The notes under the pieces were generated by a model. It ran no database searches, had not been told where the DNA came from, and was given only the letters and a program-made list of their open reading frames with translations. The translations under genes and the position numbers were made by a program. Positions 1 to 23,000 of a DNA stretch of 64,000 bases are shown in pieces. This stretch comes from Clavelina lepadiformis (Eukaryota > Chordata > Ascidiacea > Aplousobranchia > Clavelinidae). Positions within the stretch are counted from its first letter, which is position 1; the number at the start of each line of letters is the position of its first letter. Location of the stretch: contig NC_135242.1 in assembly GCF_947623445.1 (NCBI RefSeq), forward strand, positions 21,886,001 to 21,950,000, given 5' to 3'.

Positions 1-9367
<9,367 letters not shown>

Positions 9368-9387
9368 AGTTGCACCTTGGTTTTAAG

Positions 9388-9412
9388 CTATCTGCAAGAC
9401 TGCAAATTTATG
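9388..9412 (-). promoter_or_regulatory. Splice-acceptor-like pair just upstream of the PI3K start codon
   Basis: On the minus strand two CAG acceptors, ending at 9400 and 9392, follow an AT-rich stretch and lie only 25-33 nt upstream of the ATG at 9367. They could be the acceptor of a 5'-UTR intron. If the host is a tunicate, they could instead be a spliced-leader trans-splice acceptor. Only the sequence pattern is seen. Confidence 0.35.
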
Positions 9413-11015
9413 CATCATGAAAATATTGCCGTACGAAATTATATATATATTTACATATTCAGTTAATGAAATGGTTGTTAAAATTTTCACAACCTACACA
9501 GACTAACTTGGTGCACTATAAATTTCAGAAAAAACTTTAAGTGTCAGCATGTTGCAGTTTTAACTTGGGCTACTTGAGTCGTGACTTACCGGTACTTGAA
9601 ATAAAGACTTCTCATGTAAATGTTGAAAACTTAAACATCTCAACTGGGACAGTTACAGGTAATAACATGAAGGTCAGTCTTTAAAAGCAGCAGTTAAGTC
9701 AGAAAGTGTCACAACAAATTGCTGCACGGGAAGCCTGCAAGAGTTCGAGTCACGTTTCTTTAGAATAAAACGCAACACAGCATCAATGCAATATAGCCTT
9801 AAGTGCTGACCTTTCAAACTGGATACCACCTAGCCATTGCTTAACATAATGTAAGAAAGAAAATTTTGTGTATACTTATGTGATTAAAAGGTCAATAGTG
9901 TAACAAAAGTACAAAGATTGTAAACTAAAGGAACATTTATCAGGATCGAGTGAAAAAGTCATTGCACAATCTGGAAATAGCGTTGATTTCAGAGACAGAA
10001 AACCCCTAGCCTACATTTAGAGCACCTTTACTCGATGGTTTGTCTTGTTTTGTTGATCTTAGGTTAAAGTCCAAAATTATCACAAAATCCTGATAACCTC
10101 AAACTAACTTCTACAGATTTATCAGTAATCAATATAATCTGCCTGTGAAATAGCTTATTCACTTTTGTATTTTCTAATATTACCCGTTTAAATAAGCCAC
10201 AGCAAGACAGTATGAGTATACAGCAGAAGAGTAACCCGCTGCAGTAGTGCAGTCGGCTACTTGGCTGGCAGTTGTTTACCATCATCTTACTTCCTGGTCG
10301 TCACGCATCAATAGCCAGAAATAACAAATAAAACTGCGACGCACACAAAACATAAAATATGTGAATGAAAAAGAATTTATTTCTTGCAATTTGGCGAGAT
10401 AATAGTTAATTTTTCCCGAAGTGTACCCGAACAATACAAATACTTCATGTTTATATAAATCTGAAAACTTTAAGTCCGGTTGAATTAGGCCTATACGGTA
10501 CCACACTTTCCTCAACTTAGCCATCAATGGTCAGCATACACAGGAAACAAGGTTACAGTTGGGTACCATATAAGATGACGTGGGCGCCGAATATAAATAT
10601 CTTTGAAGTGGGCTGCATTAATAAGTATCATCATGCGAAACTGCCTCTGTTATTATCAAGGCGTTACAAAACGCTTTACCTAATTTGCTTAGTTACTGTC
10701 ATATTACGAAAGATTAGGAATGTTTTGGGTGGGAGATGCTTATAAATATATTATCAAAATGCAAAAACTGAACTACTGTGTTTAAGGAGGGCTTGTTTAC
10801 AAAAACTAGTAATCGAACGAATTGTAAGTCCTCAGATTTGTTTTGTGGCATTTGGTTTTTGTAATCGTTGTTTATCGAAACTTAACGCACTACTGTAGCC
10901 TACTTCTTTTCATCCAGACAAAAATTAATAGTCAATAAAATTATTGACGCTTTTCCACACTCTTTTTCACATCGATTTTGCATTCGTGTCTAATTAACCT
11001 CTTTTTATATGTGCA
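9413..11015. other. Intergenic, upstream of PI3K; no gene recognised
   Basis: AT-rich sequence upstream of the PI3K gene. Short open frames on both strands (the longest about 80 codons, near 10282-10527 on the minus strand) show no family resemblance and no convincing splice partners. The region presumably includes the PI3K promoter, but no specific core element could be assigned. Confidence 0.5.
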
Positions 11016-11690
11016 CAGAGGTAGGCAGTCGGTACTTTGAATGTACCGTTGGTAATGGTACCGGTAATTAGAAAAATCTGTACTGAGTATTGAGTAACCA
11101 TACGTCCCGTTTTAGCTGGGACAGTCCCGATTTTTAAGGATTTGTCTCGGCATCCCGGTCAGTCAACCAAAAAGTCCCGCATTGGCATATAGTCAGCCAA
11201 CATTGCCCTACACTACACGAATATTAGCATGCTTCAGTTGGTCTGATTAGCCAACTTGCTGAAGATGTTGCCTGATGGATGTTCTTGTTACATTGTGTTA
11301 AATGTGAAAGTTATTGTTAGGCCTACGTCATTCTAGCGGTAGTTGGTCCAGTAGTGGGTTGATTGTCAGCGCATTCGTTAGTTCAGTAATAGTAGACTAG
11401 TAGGAAAATAGTAATACGTGAATCACATTTATCTGATAAGGCTCGTTGTTCTGAAGCGTCCCGGTTTTCAATCACAAAAATATGGTATGCTTAGTACTGA
11501 CGGTTCCGGTATTCGGTACTATTTAAAAAAAAGTAGTTCGCGATTTTGTCGGTACTAGGTACTGGTAGGTACTATTTGTGTTCTAAATGTTGCTGCAAAT
11601 GCAATGTTTCCAGAAACTTGGTATCAGTACTAAAAAAGTACCGTGGTACAGTAATTCAGTACTGTAGCACCGCGGTACTGCCAACCTATG
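11016..11690. mobile_element. hAT-type element, interrupted by a second element
   Basis: The ends read CAGAGGTAGGCAGT... and the near complement of ...ACTGCCAACCTATG. The flanking 8-mers are tatgtgca (11008-11015) and tatatgca (11691-11698), with one mismatch. The arms are rich in GGTACT/AGTACC words in opposite orientation. The middle (about 11098-11484) has its own ends and is listed separately. No transposase remains. Confidence 0.65.
11098..11484. mobile_element. Probable nested element inside the 11016-11690 element
   Basis: The left end ACCATACGTCCCG and the right end CGTCCCGG...ATATGGT are inverted relative to each other. Sequence on both sides belongs to the outer element. GTCCCG words recur at both ends. 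The exact borders and target duplication are not clear: the best flanking match is attgagta against gcttagta, 5 of 8. Confidence 0.45.
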
Positions 11691-11784
11691 TATATGCACA
11701 CATCAGTATTATCAATACCTACGATGCCATTTACCACATCGGTGGGATTTATATTTGACCTCACTTCCCTTTAACGGTTTAACC

Positions 11785-12386
11785 CAGGGGTGGGCAAACT
11801 TTTTGTACTGAGGGCCACATTTGAAAAAATGTTGCAGCCGGCGGGCCGCACATTCTCAATACAAAGTAGGAAAATTTACCCGGTGTGTAAATAAACGCAT
11901 ATTCATATTAAACACAATTTTTGTATTCCACACTCAGTTACGTTTAAATCTATGCAATCATCATCACAAAATTTAATGAGACTTGTGCAACTGTTCACAG
12001 TTTTACGGTTACGGTAGCCGCTACCGTAATTGTATTTTATGATCAAACAATTGAATCAAGCAATGCGTGAGAAGTGTATGTTGCAATACATGCGCGACTG
12101 ACGCCTTACGGTATTACGGTAGGCCTACGGTAGCCGCTACCGTAATTGTATTTTATGATCAAACAATTGAATCAAGCAATGCGTGAGAAGTGTATGTTGC
12201 AATACATGCGCGACTGACGTGTGTGTGTTTACGCACTGAAAGTGAAGAGAAAAACACACTCGTAAAGGGAATAATATTTTGTCATGTAACATGTTTAATT
12301 AAAACAATAAGTGATGAGTAGGAGTTTCTGCAAGTGCCGGCGGGCCGCAGAAAATGGACCCGCGGGCCGTAGTTTGCCCACCCCTG
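11785..12386. mobile_element. hAT-type MITE with perfect 8-bp target duplication
   Basis: The ends are CAGGGGTGGGCAAACT... and ...AGTTTGCCCACCCCTG. They are flanked on both sides by gtttaacc (11777-11784 and 12387-12394). Subterminal GGGCC/GGCCCGC words are also inverted (GCGGGCCGCA near the left, CCGCGGGCC near the right). There is no ORF. An internal 93-bp segment is duplicated and listed separately. Confidence 0.9.
12011..12219. repeat. 93-bp direct duplication inside the MITE
   Basis: Positions 12011-12103 recur at 12127-12219, a period of 116 bp, and look identical by eye. Each copy starts with the near-palindrome GGTAGCCGCTACCG and ends GCGCGACTGACG. A 23-bp spacer rich in TACGGT separates them. 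Identical copies imply a recent duplication. Confidence 0.9.
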
Positions 12387-12394
12387 GTTTAACC

Positions 12395-15300
12395 GATAGC
12401 GCTACACTTCCCGCTTATCAGTGTCGATATCGTTTAATCGGCCGCGGTTCTTATCGATGAAGGCATTCATTTTTCCAGAAAACTTGCATTTTTATTTTAC
12501 TTCGGTCACTCCTAGTTAGGTAACAAACCTGCTACAAAAATTGCTTGCCAGCTACAAAAAATTGAAGTGCAGTTGAAGCGTGTTACGAGCTCAGCATGCT
12601 TTTAAGTAGTATATGCTGTTATAGCTTCAAATACAAAGTAGCACACACTGGCGGGCTTTTACACGGGGCTTTCATAATGGCTTAGCTAATTATAAGCAAT
12701 TATAGTTATGAAATTTAATGCCACCCTACTGTACCAAAGTAATATGCGTTGTATTAGGTTTTAATGGGTTTTAAATATCAAAAGTGCGTATGTGAATAGA
12801 TAGTAAGCCGATTTGACTTAATAAGTCTGTATCAAAGCGATAGTTTTATTGGAATTGATTGAGATATATTTAAAGCATCGGTCATTTCAGGTCGCAAGTA
12901 TTAGGCACTACTTAGACTGCACTTTAAAGGTAAACGATAAACTTAGGAAGCAAAACTAGCGGTTCTAACCGGCTTCTATTCTTCTCACCTACACGACTGT
13001 TGTTGACTGATTAACGACCGCAAGATGACGCGTTAGAGCATTTTGTGACAAGACTTTTTCTGGAGCTGATCACGCGTAACCATTAGACCGTGGTGAACCC
13101 TTATCCCGAAACTAACAGGTACTTGAACAGAAGGCTTCGACTACGAGAAGTTCATACAGTTAGCTGTTGTCAAACAGGATGTAGCACAATGTTAGCTCTG
13201 TTCTGTCCTTCATGATCAGAAGTTCAGATTTTGGGCTAAACGTTGCAAAATGGCTAATCCTTTGTAGATATTTTCTGAATCAACTCACATACTAAGTTAG
13301 TCTGTTATTAGGCGGACAAGTGGTTGTTTTCAAACAGGCAAATTCGAATTTTAGAGCTGAAATGTCTTCCTTCTGTAGCGTTTTGCAATTTTAGAAAAGG
13401 GTGTAACTGTGAATATTATAACTTGTTACAGGTGAAGTGAGTACGAAACATATGCCCCTGTTAATTCAATAAACTGCATGCTGATAATTGTATAGTACTT
13501 CGTATAAACGCCAAGTGTATCGAAGCGTTTTTAAATGTGCTGTCGTGTAAATACTATTGAATGAAATGAGGAAGTGTTATTTCCACGTCGCACTGTAGCA
13601 TTGATACTCCGGCTGTAGCGATCTTCCGATAATGTAATATCATGCATGTTCACGTTTAAAAATTCTGCTGCACTATTAGTGTGACACAATATGCTGTAAA
13701 TAGACGGACAAACCAACACAAACGTTTTAAATCCGCGTGTGGCGCATTGCTAGGTGGCCTACGGAAAAAAGTTGACAAAGTATTGGTGCTGATAGGCCGG
13801 CTTATCAATAAATCGCTATGATTTCCTTTTGACCTCAGCTACAAAGGTCTTGCCTTGTGTAAGCATGTTGCACTTAGCGCATTCTTTAGCGGGGAAATTA
13901 CCATTCCATTTTGTCTTCATCTCTTTGAGGTCCCTCGGTGCGTTGGTCTCTTAGCATCGAATGAGTTTTATTTCTAATTTATGAATTAAATAGAAAAGAG
14001 TATATGAAACAGCGCTCATATTCAGAAGAATTTAATGCCCCACTGGGCTCCCTTTATGAGATAAACAATACTACAATAGGTTGGTTACGTCAAGTGATTG
14101 TCGCGTCAATTAAGGTACAATTGTTAGGCCCTAATGTGTGGGAAACGTCAAAGAAACCCAATCAAGCGAATCGTTGAAATCGATTATGTGGTAAAAAGAC
14201 GCTGCACCTTGCTTCGTAATTTGCAAGGAAGTTTATGTTCGTGCAGCAAATTTTTACTGCTCAAAGTCCCCAACTGTTTGGAAAGGGCATCTATGATTCA
14301 TAGGAAAGGGCATTGTGCTTTCTAACAAAAGACACGGTGATTCAGAGCACTAAGTAAGGCTTTGTTAAGATGCCACGATACCTCCTTAAAATAATCATGA
14401 TATAATAAGACTTAAATCACGAATGGTAGCTACCTTATATCCGGCCTTCAAGACACTTTTGGCTACGTAGCCTATGTAAGCTACAGTAATATGATGTTTA
14501 TTGTCTGTGAGCTAAATGTAAACAAAACCATTTTCTCCCCCCTGTAAAAGGTTTCTGTTGTGATTACGATAATTGAAAGTGATTTTTAAGCTGTATTACT
14601 ATAACAAAGCAGGTTACCAACATTCAGAAAAATCCCGGAAACTTTTGAGAAGTTAGGAACTTTAACTTGCTCTGAAACACTTTTAAAGTGTTTGATGCTT
14701 AGAGTAACGCCAATTATCTATTTGTGTAGGCTAAATACTGTAGCATTGCTGAGCAAAACCATTTTGGGTAAATAGAATCATTTGTTTCAATGTTTGTGAG
14801 TCTAATTATGCCAATGTCACTGTACCAGTGTACGTGATGGCCGTTTGGTTGATTTTTTCGCAGTTGATTTTAGAAGTATTCAGTAATTTCGTTGCATAGG
14901 TCACAGGGTGAGGTTGAGAGTATTCAAGAATTTTTTAAATGTTATGAGTATGACAAACAGCAGTTAAGAATGTGAGAACACCGCCTGCAGTTTCATCTGA
15001 CGTAAACGTCCTGATGAGAAGGGCTTGCTGAAGATAGAATAGAGAAGTTGCTTGTCGAACGATTTCCGTTTGTAACTTCATTTTGGAGTTGGAAAGTTAG
15101 CTACAGTATTTGAACATAGAAACTGTTAAAAGATTGACTACTCAACCGAAATCTGGGTGGTAAAGTAGGTAAATAATTCTTTTCTACTCTGCCATCGCAA
15201 CCAAATACAACGAACGTTTTTACGTATGCAGTGACACAGAAATTTTATGAGAAATCGCGTTGAGTGATGGCATGTCCACGTTGTTGATAAGAAACTTTAT

Positions 15301-18300
15301 TTTTCGGTTATCCTCAATGTGATGTTTTCTTAAACCCATTGAGATCCAAAAGTGGCCTTGTAATGTCCTTGAGTGGTGTATAAGATGTTTATCTCATGTC
15401 GGACTTAAAACCAATTAACAAGGAACTTTATCGACATCGTAAGCAATTCTAAACATCTGGCGTTGCGCAAACTGTATGACGTCACAAGTAAAATTGCAGA
15501 CAAACATTTGGTTTGTGCAATCACTTTCAATTAACCAGCATATATGGCGAATGCACCATCAAACTTTACAGGTTACCGCAGCTTGTATTTTTATTCAGGT
15601 TTTGTATAGCAAAGATACGTGAGTAAAGCAAGTCACTAACAATGGGAAGGCTATTCTAATTAAACAGTGTGTGTTTACTTATTGTATGCCGTGTAACGTG
15701 TTGTCAAACGCTGGAATTGATACTAAGTATGGCGTGAAATTGTTTAATAATTAAATATGTCACTTTGTTCAGGCTCAAGAAACGCTAACCAATGACTGGA
15801 AACCTTTGTCTGCTTTTTGAGTCGACAAGGAACAGCTTGGCCTAGCCCAAGCCAGCTGTATTTTACAGTTTTTGAGTTAGTTTATTCGTGGTGTGTGCTG
15901 GATAGATTAAATGGGATTAGAAAAAACAATACATGTAGTTTTGTTCGACCGAAGTGAAAGCCTACTTGTATATTGTCAAATTTCAAATTTTAGAGAAACC
16001 ATATTAATCTGCAAATCAAGTGATATACCGACGTCTGTATGGTTTGGCAATGTCTAAAATGCTTGTGACCAAATCAGATCGGTCAGTAAAAACGCCTAGG
16101 GAAATTTAAGCTGAACTCTGAACTCATTGGCCTTCATCTTGCTTAAGATTTTTAAATTTAATTGCGTTTTAATTTGACATCAAGTTTGTTGCAGCTTTAT
16201 ATCGAATGTTTGCGCAAGCTTAACTTTGATTGATATCAGGTAAAAATTTACGTGAAGTAATCTTTAATGCCGCTGCAGCAAGCTTCCCAATGGACCTAAA
16301 TGTCATCAGTGATTCAGAAAAGAGGATTAATTTAGAAAACAAATCCAGCCTTTTTCTGATCAGTTTTGTTGAAATCTTTCGATTACTAAACCACGAACTA
16401 CCCGATTTTGTGTAAGATAAAATTATCGTTTGAATAATTAATGCAGCTTTATCTGCTCTATAAACCACCTTTCTTATTGAAGGAAAGTTCGTCCTTCGTG
16501 TTACCATTCAATCGTAACACTCAGACGTAGATTAGCTACAAGTTGTCTTTAATGTATTGGACAGGATTATTATTATAATGTGTAACACATTAGTTTTCAC
16601 TATTATTTGTTTTTTAAGCCGATTATTTTCAAGCGAAATTGTCTACAAAATCCGAGCTTTACTTGCTCGCGAGTTTCGACACCTGCCCACGAAGCGTTGA
16701 TTGCGACCACTTTTGTTTGACAACGTCACAGACAGGTAGTGTACCGTCATAATGGCGCTGACGTTTTGTGTACAAAACAAATAAACTAATACGTTTGGTC
16801 ACGGGCAAGATCTTGTGGTTAATTGTTCGCTTTTGACTGTGTTAAAAGGTAAAGCTATTCCGTAGTTTTTTTATCTGATGTGGTAAAACTTTTCAAGTTC
16901 AGCTTTGTTAATGCAAGCGTTCCTTCCTACTGGCTCAGCAAAGGTTTTAAATGGCCTAGGACTATCGGTAATTGCAAGGCAATCAGGCGTAAATCCGGAA
17001 CTTTGGTTAAGCACAATTAAGCTGCTCTTTTAAAGCCGAAATTGCATGCAAGTGTACAAGCGTAAACCCATGTAAGTGTTTTCATTTTATCCCGAATTAT
17101 CTCCTTCTAATCCAGACGTATCGATAAGTTAAGATTATATATCAAATTTGCGATTTTTCTACACCTTCGCACCTGCCTGAAACTTTACTTAATAAAACTT
17201 TTGTGGTATTACAGCCATAAAGTGTAAAGTTTATAAAAAATGTCCAAAAAACTTTTAAACCTTTAATACGATGGTTTTGCAATATGTCAAGCTTCTATTC
17301 GAGAGTTTTTCAAGACCGCGTTTTAAATTACCGCTTCAAGTCCAGCAAAACTGGGCAAATTGGCGCTTTACCAACGCAATTGTTCGTCAGTGAGGTGAGC
17401 CACCCAATTCTCAAGGTCCGATCGATCGGATTTTTTGCTAATCTTGCCATTTTTAAAACCTTATTTAATACGAGGAGTTTAGAGTGCGGAACATGTGATG
17501 AAAAGAATTGTAATAGTGGTCTCATACTCGTAATATGTGTTTCGAATACCAGCGCATTTTTTTCATGTTCCCAAATTACTAACCTTGCATTTTAACGCAA
17601 ACTATACTGTACGATAACTGGCTAGCTAAGCTATTTTAGCCCACAAGGTCACATGTTGGCATTATGCCGTCTTAAACTGCGTTATCTGAAGGTCACTATC
17701 AGTCTGGAGTTCGTCAGGGTAATACCCAGTTTTGACAAAATGTTTTGGACTTCTGGGAAATATCAACATTATTTTGTATTTGAAACTAACACTTTTTCTA
17801 CGTGTGTTTGATTTTTTTTGAACGAACGTGGTTATTAGTTAATAAACTCGCCCTTTGAGGATGATAATTCCTATGGCACCTTCATGTCTTTTGGTATATA
17901 CAGCACTTTAACTAACATTTTGTGCAGAACACAAGAGTTTCTTTGTTGTGAAAAAGTCAACTTCATCATATCAAGTGAAACATTTGCGGTGGTGTAAGTT
18001 GTAACTTAGTTTACGCACTGGGTTCATTCAATGTTTGTTTATTTAAATGGAAATGATCTCCTCAAGGCTTTGCGTATCTTGTTCAAAAGGTCGCCTACCC
18101 CTTATTACATTACAGGTGTTGCCAAATATTTACGCGTTTGATGAAACTATATCCGGCGTAGGTCATATCAAAACAGTATGGCCGTAGTACCCTACGTTGT
18201 AATGCCTTACTGCTGCAGAATATCTGTCGTGCAATATTACCTCATAGAGTTGATGTTTGTTATTGTACACGCGTCACAGCTTTTAAAAGTCTAGCGCTGA

Positions 18301-18576
18301 AAGCATCGAATTTTTTTCGCCCTTTTGCAAGTTTACCGAGTTATGACATGAGCTATGCCCGATTATTCCGGCGAGTCCATCCCCGCCGCGCTGTAGCAGG
18401 CAATCAACAGTAGGTCAAAAATATGTAGGGTGTTAATAAAAGCCCGATAGAGCCGGTAGGTTATTGATAACCATATTTTTCTGTGTTTACTGTCCACAGT
18501 GTAGACAATAAACATAATGGTGTAGACTCTAACTACACCATTATATGCCATGTCATAGCCTGCTTCTGCCCGCATG
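12395..18576. other. Gene-poor stretch of about 6 kb
   Basis: I read both strands and found no exon with family resemblance. Open frames are short (under 100 codons) and overlap on opposite strands, as at 16220-16507, which is typical of chance. It may be intergenic DNA or hold regulatory sequence for the CUB gene further right. No specific site is supported. Confidence 0.45.
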
Positions 18577-18584
18577 ATCTAATC

Positions 18585-19087
18585 CAGGGGTCGGCAACCT
18601 GCGGCTCCGGAGCCGCATGCGGCTCTTTCATCCTTCTGATTAGGCTCTTATTAATTTATTGCTACAGTAGAAACAAACAGAAGAACACTCGCGTCTTTAT
18701 CTCACTGAGCACATTATAGTAAATGAAAGCATAATTATTCTGGTTGTGACGTCATAATTAGTCGATTAACATAAAGGTTGTTTTTAGCAGTTTGCTAGCA
18801 GCAGTTAGACTAGTTAGAGAGTGCGCAGGCTGTAACAGCCAACCAACTATGAGTAAATCTAAGAAAAGAAAAGTGTCTGAAGAAAACAGAACGTTCAACG
18901 ATTCGTGGACAAATTCATTTGCTTTCTTACTGAATTAACTGCTTTTATAAATGCGACACATGACAGTTTTGTTACAGAGTGTCGTTTTCGTTTTATTGTG
19001 AAAATAGTTTTGCGGCTCCCAGTGATTTTTATTTTGTGGAATGTCGGTTAAAATGGCTCTTTAAGCGCAAAAGGTTGCCGACCCCTG
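18585..19087 (+). mobile_element. hAT-type relic with the start of a transposase gene
   Basis: The ends are CAGGGGTCGGCAACCT... and ...AGGTTGCCGACCCCTG. Both are flanked by atctaatc (18577-18584, 19088-19095). Inside, from 18849 on the plus strand, an open frame begins MSKSKKRKVSEENRTFN. It resembles the N-terminus of the hAT-derived proteins related to GTF2IRD2/ZBED, and stops after about 30 codons. This is an internally deleted copy. Confidence 0.85.
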
Positions 19088-20061
19088 ATCTAATCTAATC
19101 TTGAGCTAAGATATGTAAGGAAATTGATGATAATTTTATGTATTGAAATCTTGCGAAATGCCATGTAGCCCAGCTTCTCTTCTGCTCTGTTTGAAAAGAC
19201 TGCGTGTTCGGAAATGTATTCTGTTACACTTGCACTTGCGTAACAATAACCAACATCATAAAAAATTAATAGTCTAACGACCAGTGCAAAATCAGCCTGA
19301 AAGCCGGGCCTGTCAACGCTAACTTTAGCAAGTCGGCATCAAGAACAACGAAAATAGATTTAGGCAAATAGCAGCGTGTACTTAACCTTATAGGCCTATA
19401 ATACATATCGGTATCGATAAGGTTGCTTTATTTTAATGCGTTGCTGATGAAGCTTCCATGATCTATGTTCCCACGTACGCAGTGTCTTTTGAGATTGGTA
19501 AAAATTTGTAGCCTACAAATGCCATCTTATCTTGTTCACTTTCACAAGGAAGTAATTGGACAGAATTAATTACATCGCGCTGCGTTGTTGAGACAGATTC
19601 ACGTAGCCTTGACGTGGGATTTCTTTGTGATTACGTGTATGTTACGTTTCGTTAATTTCAAGACTACCTGCGTTTAATAAAACATCATTTACAAACTACT
19701 GTATACAGTGCTAAAACCTACCTACAGTAAGACCTGATTCCTGTTAAAACACTGTTTCAGACCTGTCCTTTATGTAACTTTTCTGGAATGTTCATGTAAA
19801 CAATTAATACCGCAGCAGATAGGATTGAAAAGTCTTGAAGCTGCGACTTTAAGATCGTTTTGGAGAAAAAAGCTTTTCCTTAAAGCAGCGGTTTTGCATT
19901 TCGCAATTGATTTTACGTGGTTTACTTTGCTGGAAGTTGTTCTTTTTTGCTTGTTTGCAGTTCTTTTACATCTCTTACGAATATTTTGCTCAACAGGTGT
20001 ATTGTATCATACTGGTAATGTGGTTAAAGGTGTAATGTAATACCGACATTATGAAGTCAAA

Positions 20062-23000
20062 ATGGAGTTTTACTGGAAGAGGATCGCCTTTTGTAAAGTG
20101 ATCAGAGCAATTTTTATTATTTCAGCCATGTCAATTGGAAAAGGTAAGATCACAGAATCCATGAGTTTATAGGCTACGTCAGTAGTTTTCAACGTTTTTT
20201 TTTACTTGTTGGTCCCAAAGGTTTTTAAATCACCCCCAACGTAATTTTTTCGGGTAATAGCAGATGTCTTAATTTTCTCAGCACTTTGCGAGAAAAAATT
20301 CAAAACAAACTGTCATTAATCCTGTATAAAAATCGCACGTCTTCTAGCTATCGAGTTCTGAATATTAAACTCAAGCTTTTGAAACAAAACTTTACAGCGC
20401 ACTTATTACATGTTTGGAAAAATTCACTTGTTGATACCGGTATGCATTTACCGGCCGTTTACTACTTTACATAATTGAGGCTTTTTTATAGTGTCATCAC
20501 ACTTTATTATGTAGATTTAGACTTGCACACAATATTAAATATATTGTGATGTCATAATGAAAACTGGAATACACTTGGGTCAAAAATAAGAGGATAAAAA
20601 CCCACTGAAAACCGGAACGAAGTTCATGTAGGGCTGTAGGCTAATCACAGATTGATTAAATACTGTAACTGTCGTTTTTATGTGTAGCATTTATGAGTGA
20701 GCTACTGTCGTAGTACATGCAGAGAAACAAGAGATTTCAACACGCTCCCAGCTTTTTTTAGTTCTTTCATATTTTCTCCCATGGCCAAAATTATCCAAAA
20801 ATCTAAATACTTCCCATGGTGAGCAACGTGGTTCCAGCTGAAAATCTTTAACATTTCACCGAAGAATTATGAATGCATAGGTAATACCAATAGGCCTGTT
20901 ACAAAAATTTTATTTTTTGTGTACCTTGAGTAAACAGCAAATTAACCTACCTACTGCAAGGTAATTCTGTAGCAAAATTTCATTGAATATAATAAAATGG
21001 GTGTAGCTGGAAATATGGGAAATTCAAAAAGAAGGCATCCCTGCCGGGACTCGAACCCGGAACCTCTGGATTAGAAGTCCAGCGCGCTAATCCATTGCGC
21101 CACAGAGACAACCGCGAACATGCCTCTCTATTTGCGTATTTTAAACCTCCTCGTTCCACGAGATTAAGAATAGTTTCAGAGTTGGTTGCCAAGGAGGCTT
21201 TTACTGCGTCTTAATTAAACCGGGCAGTAAAGAATTAAATTCTTCGAAAGAAGACTTGCCTGGCTTGCAACGTTTAGGCCTATTATGCAAACTTGTTTCA
21301 ATCGTTATAAAGTGTTTCTTGTTTTCCTATTCGCTTTATGGTTCCTAATCACGCAAATATTACGTTAAATAAAACTGTTCGTTTTAATTATAAATACGAT
21401 ATTGTAAACTTTTTTTTCTTGTAAGCAACTGTATTTCAGCAAAGGACCAAACTTAAAGTAAGGAAAACTTTTCTTGCTTATTAATAAGTTGGTTGTTTTG
21501 GTTTTAAATGCGACATGCACGTATGAAATAGCATTATTCAAAATTTCGCAGTAAATTCGAATTTTGTTGTTTACAAAACTTGAAACGATTAATTTAGTCG
21601 TTGCTCAGTAAACTTGGGCTTAGAATAAGTACATGGATAATTAACGAACTCCTAATAAGAAACTTTTACCGTAAATATTGTGCCAAAAAACTTATGAAAC
21701 TGATGGCAAAATTGCCAGAAGCTCCAACGCAAAATTTTTCATGAAAAATGAATGTATTTCATAACACTTCTGACGCCAAAGTCAAAGTAGTTTAAACAAC
21801 GGCATTAGTCCTGCATCTGTTTCATGCACGCGCACCATGCGTTGAACTTTACAAAATCTTATTTCTTGGTGAATGCTCGCGTATAAATCTCAGTATCAAG
21901 AAAGTTAACTCGGAATGTTTCATTTTGCAGGTGTTTAATTAGGCCGCTTCGCAGGTTTACTTCACGGCCGCAATATTTTTAACCTAAATAGCCCTCCGGC
22001 TGATTATTTTAAGTAAACCGCATAATATCAAAAAAGTAAGAGGAAAAATCGCATTTTTTGCGTGTCTCGGTGATGGATTGTAAACAAAACTGAGACGATT
22101 ATAGTAGGCGCTAACATGTACAAATTGCACGTGTGCATCGTTTTCTGCAACTTAATACTTCTCTTAACGTCCTTATTACGCTTGAGTTACATTAAATGTT
22201 CCAAAACATCATTTGCATAGAAAAACACATTTGCAGTTTCGTGAGTAAAACATTAAGTCATGCTTGCATATAGATTTTGAAAAGAGGATTTTTTATCTAT
22301 ATCAAACTGTTTTAAACGTCATACAATTGTAACTTCTCGTGATGTTTGCTGGTTTGATGTTTGCATTTTGTTAAGGTAAATTGGTTTTGTTAAGTTTGTG
22401 AACGCCGACTTTCGGTAATTCGTTTGTAACAATATGCTTTGTTCTGTTCGATCAGAACCCGTGTGGGGCAAGAGTTTACGTAAATCTCACATAATGCCTT
22501 GTTATACCGGTGCTTAAATTGCCGAAGTATTTAAGCCAATGTTACAAAGGATGGTTTATATCTTATCCATTTAGCATCCATTCGTTCTGCTGTGAACAAG
22601 GGCACGTAGCATCAGAGCCTAAATACAAACTTACGATAAGTTAAGAACTTAAACTTGTGGAAACGGCTTGGGTTTAGCCAAATAGTTTGCCGCAATCCAT
22701 TGTCAACCCTGAACGCGGGATGATTGGCTACTTTTTAGCGAAGACAGCTCTATTTAGCGATTTATCGTTGGGCTTATTATAACCAATCGCCGTAAACGAA
22801 AATATGGTAGGAAGTTACCAAAATATCTTGCTTATAGATTAACAAATAGCTTGCGTTCCGTTGTCTGGTATTCATAGAGATATCGGATGCTTCTTACGTC
22901 TTGGTCTATTTTTGAAGATTTGTTTTGACGCGGCTGGCCTCATAGAGGAAAAGCAACCCGTGAAATCATAGACCATAATTGTGTAGAATTAAAGGCAATG

